From the NCBI RefSeq assembly GCF_944380975.1, contig NZ_CALWJK010000006.1:1-64000 (forward strand): a stretch of 64,000 bases of DNA. Direction: 5' to 3'. Source of the stretch: an uncultured Agathobaculum sp. Its GTDB lineage: Bacteria > Bacillota > Clostridia > Oscillospirales > Butyricicoccaceae. Both the position numbers and the translations under genes were made by a program. Every line of letters begins with the position of its first letter. The first letter of the stretch is position 1. Shown here in pieces: positions 14,758 through 21,974 of the stretch. The notes under the pieces were generated by a model. That model did no database searches, was not told the origin of the DNA, and saw only the letters and a program-made list of their open reading frames with translations.

Positions 14758-15739
14758 CAGAAAGATATTAGCGGCAGCGCGGCGCGCGCTGGAGCGTGAG
14801 CGCACAGCGCGCAGCGAGGAATTCGCGCAGCGGCGGCGTGAGGTGTATGCGTATGAGCCGCGCATCCGTGCCATTGACCGCACACTTTTGCAGACGGCAG
14901 CATCCGTGCTGCGCGTAGCGCTCAATACGGGCGGCGATCCGACTGCTGCGATCGAGGGGCTGCGGGAGCAGAACCTCGCCTTGCAGGCCGAGCGCGCCGG
15001 ACTGCTCAGCGGTATGGGGCTGCCCGTAGATTATTTGACCGAAAAGCCGATGTGCGAAAAGTGCGGCGATACGGGTTATGCGGGCAGCGCGACCTGCGAC
15101 TGTGTGAAAGCACGCTATGCAGTGCTGCTGAAAGAGCAGCTTTCTACTGTGCTGCCAATTCAGGATCAGAATTTTGATAAATTCCGGTTGGAATATTATC
15201 CGGAAAAAGTCGATAACCGCTTGGGTGATTCGCCTAGGGAAATTATGGCGGATAATTTGTATGATTGCCGTGCATATGCAGAGGAATTTACGCCGCATGC
15301 GCTCAATTTGTTGTTTTATGGTTCAACGGGTCTGGGGAAAACCTTCCTGTCCTCCTGTATCGCGGAAGCAGTGGCGGCGCGCGGCTTTTCGGTGGCATAT
15401 GATACGGCGATCAACATCCTCGCAGCGTATGAGACGATTAAATTCGGCAACGGCGACGGCGAAGCCGCAGCCGAGCGCGCCGCGCGGTATGAACGGGCCG
15501 ATCTGCTCATCATCGACGATATGGGTACCGAAATGGGCACGGCATTCACCGTGTCCGCGCTCTATAATCTTATCAACAATCGGCTGATGGCTAAACGGCC
15601 CATGATCATCAATACAAATCTGCTGCCTGAGCAGCTGAGCGATAAGTATTCGCCTGCTGTTGCTTCCCGGCTGCGCGGTGAGTTTAAACCCTTGCATTTT
15701 GTGGGCAACGACATCCGCCGGATGAAAAAACAAATGTAA
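14747..15739 (+). CDS. DnaI/DnaC-type helicase loader AAA+ ATPase
   Basis: A 330-residue ATPase that loads the replicative helicase. The N-terminal half is helical, with a zinc-binding CEKCGDTGYAGSATCDC cluster (about residues 102-118) as in DnaI. The AAA+ core has Walker A GSTGLGKTF (about 192-200), Walker B LLIIDDMGTE (about 250-259) and a sensor region VASRLRGEF. The GTG start at 14747 is set by GGAGGCGG 6 bases upstream; it overlaps the end of dnaD. The pair is probably the primosomal loading system of this organism. Downstream lie the three small RNA genes. Confidence 0.88.
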   Translation: MAYDRKILAAARRALERERTARSEEFAQRRREVYAYEPRIRAIDRTLLQTAASVLRVALNTGGDPTAAIEGLREQNLALQAERAGLLSGMGLPVDYLTEKPMCEKCGDTGYAGSATCDCVKARYAVLLKEQLSTVLPIQDQNFDKFRLEYYPEKVDNRLGDSPREIMADNLYDCRAYAEEFTPHALNLLFYGSTGLGKTFLSSCIAEAVAARGFSVAYDTAINILAAYETIKFGNGDGEAAAERAARYERADLLIIDDMGTEMGTAFTVSALYNLINNRLMAKRPMIINTNLLPEQLSDKYSPAVASRLRGEFKPLHFVGNDIRRMKKQM

Positions 15740-15747
15740 ACAATTCT

Positions 15748-15801
15748 TTCACAGCGCGTTCAAAATTTATTCACATATTCCCCGACAGAATGGGGTATAC
15801 T
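15748..15801 (+). promoter_or_regulatory. Promoter of small RNA 1: three 11-bp-spaced repeats plus -10
   Basis: TTCACA (15748-15753), TTCAAA (15759-15764) and TTCACA (15770-15775) are spaced exactly 11 bp apart, then 20 bp to TATACT (15796-15801). There is no good -35 at normal distance. This is the layout of promoters activated by OmpR/PhoB-family response regulators, which bind direct repeats with an 11-bp period. Confidence 0.7.
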
Positions 15802-15805
15802 AAGC

Positions 15806-15936
15806 ATGTCGATAAGGGAAGCCGCAATCCCGAATCGACAGACTACCGATCTTTTATTTCTCTTTTACCCCCCTTTATTTTGTGAAATGAGTGAAAAGCC
15901 CCCGGTTCCATTTCCCCCATGGACCGGGGGCTTTTC
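15806..15936 (+). ncRNA. Tandem small RNA 1 (C-rich terminator loop)
   Basis: A predicted RNA of about 130 nt. The 5' hairpin TGTCGAT...ATCGACA encloses a second pairing GGGA/TCCC. Then comes an unpaired C/T-rich stretch (CTTTTATTTCTCTTTTACCC and following Cs, about 15851-15880) and a terminator (15894-15935) with stem AAAAGCCCCCGG and loop TTCCCCC. It is nearly identical to RNA 3 through the first 70 nt and shares structure but little sequence with RNA 2. The C-rich segments could pair with purine-rich ribosome sites. An ATG at its 5' end lies at or before the predicted start, so it is not coding. Confidence 0.7.
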
Positions 15937-15972
15937 CTGCCTTTGGGACGGTTCGGGGAATGTCATAAACCT

Positions 15973-16026
15973 TTCAAAGTCTGTTCAAAAGCTGTTCACA
16001 CTTTTCCCTCCGGGGTGCAGTATACT
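15973..16026 (+). promoter_or_regulatory. Promoter of small RNA 2: three 11-bp-spaced repeats plus -10
   Basis: TTCAAA (15973-15978), TTCAAA (15984-15989), TTCACA (15995-16000), then exactly 20 bp to TATACT (16021-16026). Same geometry as the other two copies although the surrounding bases differ. Confidence 0.7.
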
Positions 16027-16031
16027 ATGAT

Positions 16032-16183
16032 TGTCGGAAGGGAAAGACACCAGCCCAACCGATACCCCTTTTTTACATCATAATGTTTTCTTTCTTTCAC
16101 CTTTTCTTTTATCCTCTTTTTCATTTTTGCATTGGCGTGCGCCCTGTTTTCCATTTCCCCCCTTTTGGAAAACAGGGCGTTTC
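16032..16183 (+). ncRNA. Tandem small RNA 2 (C-rich terminator loop)
   Basis: About 150 nt. The 5' hairpin pairs GTCGG with CCGAT, and inside it GGG with CCC, so the helices of RNA 1 and 3 are kept with different bases, a sign of structural constraint. A very long unpaired pyrimidine stretch follows (about 16064-16128, almost only T and C). The terminator has a perfect 13-bp stem CGCCCTGTTTTCC (16140-16152 with 16167-16179) and loop ATTTCCCCCCTTTT. No plausible coding frame. Confidence 0.7.
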
Positions 16184-16217
16184 CCATGTCTGTGGAAAAC
16201 CCTTAGGAAACAATTCT

Positions 16218-16271
16218 TTCACAGCATATTTATAATCTGTTCACACTTTTCCCGGCAGGATAGGGTATACT
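16218..16271 (+). promoter_or_regulatory. Promoter of small RNA 3: three 11-bp-spaced repeats plus -10
   Basis: TTCACA (16218-16223), TTTATA (16229-16234), TTCACA (16240-16245), then 20 bp to TATACT (16266-16271). An upstream AACAATTCTTTCACAGC is shared exactly with copy 1. Confidence 0.7.
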
Positions 16272-16275
16272 AAGC

Positions 16276-16414
16276 ATGTCGATGAGGGAAGCCGCAATCC
16301 CAAGTCGACAGCCTACCGATCTTTTATTTCTCTTTTACCCCCTTTTTCAAATCTGTGTAGTGAATGGGCAAAGCGCCGTCGTCTCGTTTCCCCCGACGAG
16401 ACGGCGGCGCTTTC
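16276..16414 (+). ncRNA. Tandem small RNA 3 (C-rich terminator loop)
   Basis: About 138 nt. The 5' hairpin TGTCGA/TCGACA encloses GGGA/TCCC; the C/T-rich stretch (16321-16347) is almost identical to RNA 1. The linker and terminator then differ: stem AAAGCGCCGTCGTCTCGT and loop TTCCCCCG (16370-16413). Ten bases, CGTTTCCCCC (16385-16394), are perfectly complementary to the ribosome site of nrdR at 61989-61998. Confidence 0.7.
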
Positions 16415-16442
16415 CTGTTGTGCGGTGGTCTGCGATTGACCC

Positions 16443-16471
16443 TTGCGCAAGAGAATACAATGCGGTATACT
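16443..16471 (+). promoter_or_regulatory. Promoter of mrp
   Basis: TTGCGC (16443-16448), 17-bp spacer, TATACT (16466-16471). Unlike the three neighbouring promoters it has a -35 at normal distance and no 11-bp repeats. Confidence 0.6.
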
Positions 16472-16513
16472 AAAAAATAGGCAAGAAAAGATATGTTAGG
16501 AGTTGTTGTAGTT

Positions 16514-17332
16514 ATGGGTTGCTCGCATAATTGCGAATCCTGCTCTGCGGGCTGCGGCGGCGAAAAGAGCCTGAAGGTCGCGGCGAATCCCGCGGCTTCT
16601 GTTAAAAAGGTGATCGGCATCGTGTCCGGCAAGGGTGGCGTGGGCAAAAGCCTGCTGACCTCAATGCTTGCTGTTGGCATGACGCGCAAGGGCTATACCT
16701 GCGGCATTCTGGACGCGGATATCACCGGCCCGTCCATCCCTAAAACTTTCGGTGTGCACGATAAGCTGGAAGGCTGCGAGGAAGGCATCCTGCCCGCGCG
16801 CAGCGAGGGCGGCGTGCAGATGATTTCGATCAATCTGGTGCTGCCGAACGAGGATGACCCGGTCATCTACCGCGGGCCGATCATCGCGGAGACGGTCAAG
16901 CAGTTCTGGTCGGATGTGGTGTGGGACGACGTGGATTTCCTGTTCGTCGATATGCCGCCCGGCACGGGCGACGTGCCGCTGACCGTGTTCCAGTCCCTGC
17001 CGGTGGACGGCATTCTGGTCGTCACCTCACCGCAGGATCTGGTCAGCATGATCGTGGGCAAGGCGGTCAAGATGGCGAAAATGATGAATATCCCGCTCCT
17101 CGGCGTGGTGGAGAATTACAGCTACCTCGAATGTCCGGACTGCGGCAAGCACATTTCGGTCTTTGGCGAAAGCCATGTGGATGACGTAGCGGCGGAGTAC
17201 GGGCTGCCCGTGCTGGCCAAGCTTCCGCTCGATCCCAAGCTGGCCGCAGCAGTGGATGCCGGCAAAATCGAGGATGCCAAGCTCCCGGATGCGCTGAAGG
17301 ATGCGCTCAAGACGGTGGAGGGCCTTCGATGA
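16514..17332 (+). CDS. Mrp/NBP35-family iron-sulfur carrier ATPase
   Basis: A 272-residue P-loop ATPase that carries and transfers Fe-S clusters. The N-terminus has a Cys cluster (CSHNCESCSAGC), as in NBP35-type proteins. A deviant Walker A GKGGVGKS follows, then DADITGPSIPK, the Mrp signature VDMPPGTGDVPL, and a C-terminal CPDC pair (about residue 213), the usual dimer-bridging cluster site. I prefer ATG 16514 over ATG 16493 because TTAGGAG lies 11 bases upstream of it and within the longer frame. It overlaps the NifX-domain gene by 4 bp (ATGA). Confidence 0.9.
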   Translation: MGCSHNCESCSAGCGGEKSLKVAANPAASVKKVIGIVSGKGGVGKSLLTSMLAVGMTRKGYTCGILDADITGPSIPKTFGVHDKLEGCEEGILPARSEGGVQMISINLVLPNEDDPVIYRGPIIAETVKQFWSDVVWDDVDFLFVDMPPGTGDVPLTVFQSLPVDGILVVTSPQDLVSMIVGKAVKMAKMMNIPLLGVVENYSYLECPDCGKHISVFGESHVDDVAAEYGLPVLAKLPLDPKLAAAVDAGKIEDAKLPDALKDALKTVEGLR

Positions 17333-17772
17333 ACATCGGCGTGGCATATGATGGCGGACAGATCGCGGGTAATCTGGGCGAGTGCCGCTCATTTTTGATC
17401 GTCAGTGCGGAGGGACAGACCCCGACGGGCAAGCGGCTGGCTTCTGTGGAGGGAACCAGCACGACCGATTTGCTCAAGTTGGCGAGTATGGAAAAAGTGG
17501 ACGTGCTCATCTGTGGTGCGCTCGGACTGGCTATGCGCAATGCGCTGGAGATGATCGGCGTATTGCTTGTGCCGGGCTGCGAGGGCTCGGCGGAGGAAGC
17601 AGTCGCAAAATTCCTCGTGGGGGAAAAACAGGGTGATCCGGCGCTGCTCGAGATTGGACGGGAGGAAGACCCGGACGACCCGATGGCGTGCATGCATGAC
17701 TGCGCCAAGTGCGCAGGCTGCGGCCCGATTGAGATTTTGCGGCAGATCCCGCAGGAACAGGAAGAGAACTGA
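17329..17772 (+). CDS. NifX/NifB-type (dinitrogenase iron-molybdenum cofactor) domain protein
   Basis: A 147-residue protein. Residues 1-105 form the small NifX/NifY/NafY-like fold (MNIGVAYDGGQIAGNLGECR start; STTDLLKLASMEKVDVLICG; GCEGSAEEAVAKFL). The C-terminus carries a Cys cluster CMHDCAKCAGCG that resembles a ferredoxin-like or metal-binding motif. Such proteins are often found beside Mrp-type ATPases outside nitrogen fixation and are thought to take part in Fe-S handling. It starts inside the mrp stop, so the two are translationally coupled. No nif genes are nearby. Confidence 0.8.
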   Translation: MNIGVAYDGGQIAGNLGECRSFLIVSAEGQTPTGKRLASVEGTSTTDLLKLASMEKVDVLICGALGLAMRNALEMIGVLLVPGCEGSAEEAVAKFLVGEKQGDPALLEIGREEDPDDPMACMHDCAKCAGCGPIEILRQIPQEQEEN

Positions 17773-17782
17773 ACAATTGAAC

Positions 17783-17809
17783 GGGGCATCCGATGCGGGT
17801 GCCCTTTTT
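17783..17809 (+). terminator. Terminator after the mrp pair
   Basis: GGGCATCC/GGGTGCCC stem (one T-G pair), loop GATGC, then TTTTT. Confidence 0.65.
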
Positions 17810-17849
17810 GATTGGGGGGATGAAACCATTTGGCGTTTTTGGAGGAAAA

Positions 17850-18560
17850 ATGAGGAAGTTAGTTTATCGGTATCTGTGGTTCACTATCGGCGTTATCATC
17901 AATGCGTTCGGCGTGGCGATCATCACCAAGGCAGCACTGGGCACCTCGCCCATTTCAAGCGTGCCGTATGTGCTCAGCCTGCGGTTTGCGCCATCGTTGG
18001 GGCAGTTCACCTTTGTATTTAACCTGCTGTTTATTGCAGTGCAGGTGGTTCTGCGCGGACGAAAGTTCCCGCCGATCCAGTTTTTGCAGATCGTGGTCAA
18101 TCTGGTGTTCAGCGCGTTTATTGATGTCGGCATGAAAGCACTGTGGTGGTTTGAGCCGTCCTTTTTGCCGGTCAAGCTGGTGGCGCTGGTGCTGGGATGC
18201 GCAGTTTTGGGCTTCGGCATCAGTGTGGAGGTCGCGCCGGATGCGCTGCTCGTGCCGGGCGAGGGCATTGTGGGCGCGATCACCGAGCGGACGGGCAAGC
18301 GCTTCGGCTCGGTCAAGATCGTGTTCGATGTGACGCTGGTGGCGATTGCACTCATTCTGTCCTTTTGCTTTTTCCATGGTGTCAACGGGCTTGGCTTGGG
18401 TACGGTGGTTTCTGCGCTCATCGTGGGCCGGTTTGTCAACCTGTTTAACGCGCATCTGCCGCTCATCCCGCGCATCCGTATGCTGCGCGCGGTGGCGGTG
18501 CCCGAGGACGTGGATGCAGCCGAAGAGGAAAAAACAGCCGAGGTGGAAGAGAGCGCCTGA
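17850..18560 (+). CDS. YczE/YitT-type integral membrane protein
   Basis: A 236-residue membrane protein with five or six hydrophobic helices. The start (RYLWFTIGVIINAFGVAIIT, then KAALGTSPISSVPY) matches the YczE/YyaS-like DUF6198 family, in which a conserved LGTSP motif follows the first helix. A second conserved part is the GISVEVAPDALLVPGEGIVG segment (about residues 125-145). A charged Glu-rich C-terminus follows. I chose ATG 17850 because GGAGG is 5 bases upstream; a longer frame from 17793 would start inside the terminator. The cellular role of this family is unsettled. Confidence 0.75.
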   Translation: MRKLVYRYLWFTIGVIINAFGVAIITKAALGTSPISSVPYVLSLRFAPSLGQFTFVFNLLFIAVQVVLRGRKFPPIQFLQIVVNLVFSAFIDVGMKALWWFEPSFLPVKLVALVLGCAVLGFGISVEVAPDALLVPGEGIVGAITERTGKRFGSVKIVFDVTLVAIALILSFCFFHGVNGLGLGTVVSALIVGRFVNLFNAHLPLIPRIRMLRAVAVPEDVDAAEEEKTAEVEESA

Positions 18561-18603
18561 GCGGGCGAAGTAGTCTGTACATAAAACGATATACAGAGTA
18601 GCC

Positions 18604-18636
18604 AAGGGCTGCCCGCAGTGAGCGGACAGCCCTTTT
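18604..18636 (+). terminator. Terminator after the YczE-like gene
   Basis: AAGGGCTG...CAGCCCTT with inner CCGC/GCGG pairing, then TTTTG. Confidence 0.7.
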
Positions 18637-18779
18637 GTCAGCAAACGGCGAAAATAATCTTACGATGCAAGGAAATTTATCGAAAAATGCTGATGCTTTT
18701 TATACAGGGGTGTTGTATAATAAATCTATAACCGAAAACGGGGCGTCGCAGCCCCACGGAAACGGAAGGATTTTCTGCG

Positions 18780-20033
18780 ATGGATAAGATTACCGCCGCC
18801 TTGGTTGGCGGCCTGTTTGACGAGGGCGGTTTTTCCGCCTATGCGCGTCCGGTCTTGTTCGGTACGGCTGGCGACACGGTGCGGGGTGAGCTGCCCGAAA
18901 CCGTGAATGCGTGCTTCTTTGTGCACGATGATCGGGAGCCTGCACTGGCGGGTGCGGAAAGCATTGCGCTGACGGAGGGCAACCGTTTTGCGGCACTTGG
19001 CAGCCTGCCGGAAAGCGAGCAGGTGCTGGTGGTTGCCGCGCCGTTTGTGCTTGCCGAGGACGATGCGCTGACCCATCTGATCGAGACGCATGTGACGACT
19101 GGCTATGGCGTGAGCGTACTGGTGGCGGAGCAGCAGGGCTTCGACGCGGAGGGCCAGCCCATCCCGCGCGACGCACATTGCCTTGCCGCGATGTTCACCT
19201 ATGACATGCTGCAAAAGGCGCTCGCAGCGGGCGGCGATACGCTGGATGCACTGGTGGAGGCGGCAGTCGCCGCAGGCGCACAGAAGGGCGTCGCCGTGAC
19301 AAACGAGATCGTTGAGATTTGCGACGGCGGTTCGGCTTATATCGCGTTCCGCGCGATGGTAAACCGCGTCAATTTCACGCTGATCGAAAAAGGCGTTCAG
19401 ATTTTTGATCCGGCAAACACCTATATCGCGCCGGACGCCGAGATCGAAGCGGGTGCGACCATCCTGCCCGGCTGCCATATCCGTCCGGGCTGCAAGGTGG
19501 GCGCTGGTGCGGTCATCGGCCCGAACTCCATTCTGGAAAAAGCCGAGATCGGTGCGGGCACTACGGTCAACAATTCGCAGGTGTATGAGTCCAAGATCGG
19601 TGCGCACACTACGGTCGGACCGTTTGCTTATGTCCGCCCGCAGTGCGTGGTGGGCGACGGCTGTCGCATCGGTGACTTTGTTGAGCTGAAAAAGTCCACC
19701 ATCGGCAATGGCACCAAGGTGTCCCACCTGACCTATATCGGCGACGCAACCGTTGGCGAGCGCGTCAATTTCGGCTGCGGCACGGTTGTGGTCAACTACG
19801 ATGGATATCATAAGTACCAGACCGTGATCGGGGACGATTGCTTCATCGGCTGCAACACCAATCTGGTATCGCCTGTGAAGCTCGGCGACCGCGCGTTTAC
19901 CGCTGCCGGCGCGACGATCACCAAGGACGTACCGGCTGGTGCGCTGGCAGTTGCCCGTGCGCGGCAGACCACGCTCGATGGCTGGAACGACCGCCGCCGC
20001 GAGGCACATGAAAAAGAGCAAAATAAAAAGTAA
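18780..20033 (+). CDS. glmU: GlmU-like protein with intact acetyltransferase and degenerate N-terminal domain
   Basis: A 417-residue protein, about 40 shorter than typical GlmU. The C-terminal two thirds are a clear left-handed beta-helix (hexapeptide repeats from about residue 215) with GlmU acetyltransferase landmarks: [14 protein letters not shown], the catalytic His in [10 protein letters not shown], and NYDG. The N-terminal 190 residues lack the nucleotide-binding LAAGxGTRM signature of the uridylyltransferase and show only faint sugar-nucleotidyltransferase traits ([20 protein letters not shown]). So it probably makes GlcNAc-1-P from GlcN-1-P, while UTP transfer may need another enzyme. 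It precedes prs, as glmU does in Bacillus, supporting orthology. Confidence 0.8.
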   Translation: MDKITAALVGGLFDEGGFSAYARPVLFGTAGDTVRGELPETVNACFFVHDDREPALAGAESIALTEGNRFAALGSLPESEQVLVVAAPFVLAEDDALTHLIETHVTTGYGVSVLVAEQQGFDAEGQPIPRDAHCLAAMFTYDMLQKALAAGGDTLDALVEAAVAAGAQKGVAVTNEIVEICDGGSAYIAFRAMVNRVNFTLIEKGVQIFDPANTYIAPDAEIEAGATILPGCHIRPGCKVGAGAVIGPNSILEKAEIGAGTTVNNSQVYESKIGAHTTVGPFAYVRPQCVVGDGCRIGDFVELKKSTIGNGTKVSHLTYIGDATVGERVNFGCGTVVVNYDGYHKYQTVIGDDCFIGCNTNLVSPVKLGDRAFTAAGATITKDVPAGALAVARARQTTLDGWNDRRREAHEKEQNKK

Positions 20034-20081
20034 ACATAGAAAAAACGGGATAAATTCTATCATTATGACGGAGGCTTACCA

Positions 20082-21041
20082 ATGATTTCTCACGGAAAAA
20101 ATATCAAAATTTTCTCCGGCAACTCTCACCCCGCACTGGCAATGCAGATTGCGTCCGCGCTCGGCCTGTCGATCGGTAAAGCGGCGATTTCCACCTTCGC
20201 GGACGGCGAAATCTCGGTTTCCATTTCCGAGTCCGTGCGCGGTTCGGACGTGTTTCTGGTACAGTCCACCTGCGGCCCGGTCAACAACAACCTGATGGAG
20301 CTGCTCATCATGATCGACTCCTGCAAGCGTGCGTCTGCCGGCCGCATCACGGCGGTTATCCCTTATTTCGGCTATGCGCGTCAGGACCGCAAGAGCAAGG
20401 CGCGCGACCCGATCTCGGCAAAGCTGGTTGCCAACCTCATCACCGCAGCAGGCGCAGACCGTGTGCTGACCATGGACCTGCATGCGGCGCAGATTCAGGG
20501 CTTTTTCGACATCCCGGTGGACAACATGCTCGGCTCTTCTGTGCTGATCCCGTATATCGCGGGCAAGTTCGGCGTGGGCACGGATGATACGGTTATCGTC
20601 TCTCCTGACCTTGGCTCGGTTACCCGTGCGCGTAAGTTCACCGAGAAGCTGGACATGCCGCTTGCCATCATCGACAAGCGCCGTCCGAAGGCGAATGTAT
20701 CCGAGGTTATGAACATCATCGGTAACGTCGAGGGCAAAAAGTGCATCCTCGTGGACGACCTGATCGACACGGCGGGCACGCTGGTGCACGCAGCGGACGC
20801 GCTGGTCGAAAAGGGCGGCGCAACGGAGGTATATGCTTGCGCGACCCACGGCGTGCTGTCCGGTCCGGCGATTGAGCGCATCGAGAACAGCCCGATCAAG
20901 GAGCTGGCGATTCTGGATACCATCCCGCTGCCGAGCGAAAAGAAGCTGGACAAGATCAAGCTGCTGTCGGTAGCGCCGGTGCTCACGGAAGCCATCGCAC
21001 GCATCTACGAAGAAGTTTCGGTTTCGACTCTGTTCGACTGA
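20082..21041 (+). CDS. prs: Ribose-phosphate pyrophosphokinase
   Basis: A 319-residue PRPP synthase of normal length, making 5-phosphoribosyl-1-diphosphate from ribose-5-phosphate and ATP for nucleotide, His and Trp synthesis. It has the ATP-binding flexible-loop region GYARQDRKSKARDPISAKLV, the metal-binding DLHAAQIQGFFDIPVDNM run, and the PRPP-binding KKCILVDDLIDTAGTLVHAA motif. GGAGGCTTACC precedes the ATG. It lies 48 bp after glmU with no terminator between, so it is likely in the same operon. Confidence 0.96.
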   Translation: MISHGKNIKIFSGNSHPALAMQIASALGLSIGKAAISTFADGEISVSISESVRGSDVFLVQSTCGPVNNNLMELLIMIDSCKRASAGRITAVIPYFGYARQDRKSKARDPISAKLVANLITAAGADRVLTMDLHAAQIQGFFDIPVDNMLGSSVLIPYIAGKFGVGTDDTVIVSPDLGSVTRARKFTEKLDMPLAIIDKRRPKANVSEVMNIIGNVEGKKCILVDDLIDTAGTLVHAADALVEKGGATEVYACATHGVLSGPAIERIENSPIKELAILDTIPLPSEKKLDKIKLLSVAPVLTEAIARIYEEVSVSTLFD

Positions 21042-21062
21042 AACGGATGATTTGACAATTTG

Positions 21063-21094
21063 GGGGCGGACAACAGATGTTTGTCCGCCCCTTT
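21063..21094 (+). terminator. prs terminator
   Basis: GGGGCGGACAA/TTGTCCGCCCC, 11-bp stem, followed by TTTG; weak T-tract. Confidence 0.6.
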
Positions 21095-21151
21095 GCTCTA
21101 TCCGGCGGCGCTGCCGGACGGGGGAAAATCAAAGAAAAGCGAGGAACAGGA

Positions 21152-21937
21152 ATGAAACTTCTCACGGTAGGCGATGTGGTCGGCGAGGCCGGCATCGACA
21201 CCCTGCATGCGCTGTTGCGCCGCGTCAAACGCGCGCACAGCGTGGATTTTGTAATCGTCAATGGCGAAAACGCTGCTGGGCGCGGCATCACGCCCAAACA
21301 GGCGGACGATATTTTTGCCGCGGGCGCGGATGTGGTGACGTTGGGTAACCATGCGTTTTCCAAACAGCAGATCGCCGCTTACCTGGACGAACGGCAGGAT
21401 ATCCTGCGCCCGGCTAACCTTGCCCCGCAAAGCCCGGGACAGGGCTGGGGGATTTACGACGGTCCGCAGGGCTTGCGGCTGCTGGTGATGAACCTGATCG
21501 GTCGATGCGACATGCATTACGGACCGGATAACCCGTTTCTGTGCGCGGATAAAATTCTGCGTGAGGCAGAAGGCAAATATGACCTTGCGCTGGCGGAGAT
21601 ACACGCGAATGCGACGAGCGAAAAGCTTGCGATGGGGTATTATCTGGACGGCCGCTGTGCTGCTGTGTGGGGCACGCACACCCATGTCCAGACCGCGGAC
21701 GAACGCATCAACCCCAAAGGCTCGGGCTATATCACTGATCTGGGCATGACCGGTCCGATCGTGTCCGTGCTGGGCGTGCGGGTGGAGCAGTCGATCGCCA
21801 TGTTTCGCGGCGATCTGACCGAGTATTTCAAGACCGCGCCGGGCGACTGCGCGCTGTCTGGCGCGGTGTTTGAGCTTGCGCGGGACGGAAAATGTACTTC
21901 GGTCACCCGCGTGTGGGAGCGCTGCGCGCAGCTGTAA
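21152..21937 (+). CDS. ymdB: YmdB-family metallophosphoesterase
   Basis: A 261-residue cytosolic phosphodiesterase of the TIGR00282/YmdB family, with 2',3'-cyclic-nucleotide activity in Bacillus, where it influences biofilm and motility decisions. Metal-binding motifs run in order: GDVVGEAG, NGENAAGRGI, LGNHAF, EIHANATSEK and WGTHTHVQTAD, with the closing GYITDLGMTGP. ATG 21152 follows GCGAGGAAC; an upstream frame from 21077 would run through the prs terminator. The next gene starts 37 bp downstream and is also a metallophosphoesterase, though of another subfamily. Confidence 0.92.
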   Translation: MKLLTVGDVVGEAGIDTLHALLRRVKRAHSVDFVIVNGENAAGRGITPKQADDIFAAGADVVTLGNHAFSKQQIAAYLDERQDILRPANLAPQSPGQGWGIYDGPQGLRLLVMNLIGRCDMHYGPDNPFLCADKILREAEGKYDLALAEIHANATSEKLAMGYYLDGRCAAVWGTHTHVQTADERINPKGSGYITDLGMTGPIVSVLGVRVEQSIAMFRGDLTEYFKTAPGDCALSGAVFELARDGKCTSVTRVWERCAQL

Positions 21938-21974
21938 TGACAGAAAATCCATTGGTTGGAAAGGAGGGCGGCGT

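Noticed and set aside
16443..16471. mrp promoter as a fourth small RNA-type promoter, since it also has TATACT.
   Set aside because: No TTCA repeats at the required distances; it has a normal -35 instead.
15806..16473. Two open frames (15806-16030 and 16276-16473) with similar N-termini (MSIREAAIPNRQ / MSMREAAIPSRQ) that could be a duplicated small protein.
   Set aside because: Their ATG lies at or before the predicted transcription start, there is no ribosome site, similarity stops where the RNA family similarity stops, and copy 2 has no equivalent frame. Conserved RNA structure explains the likeness.
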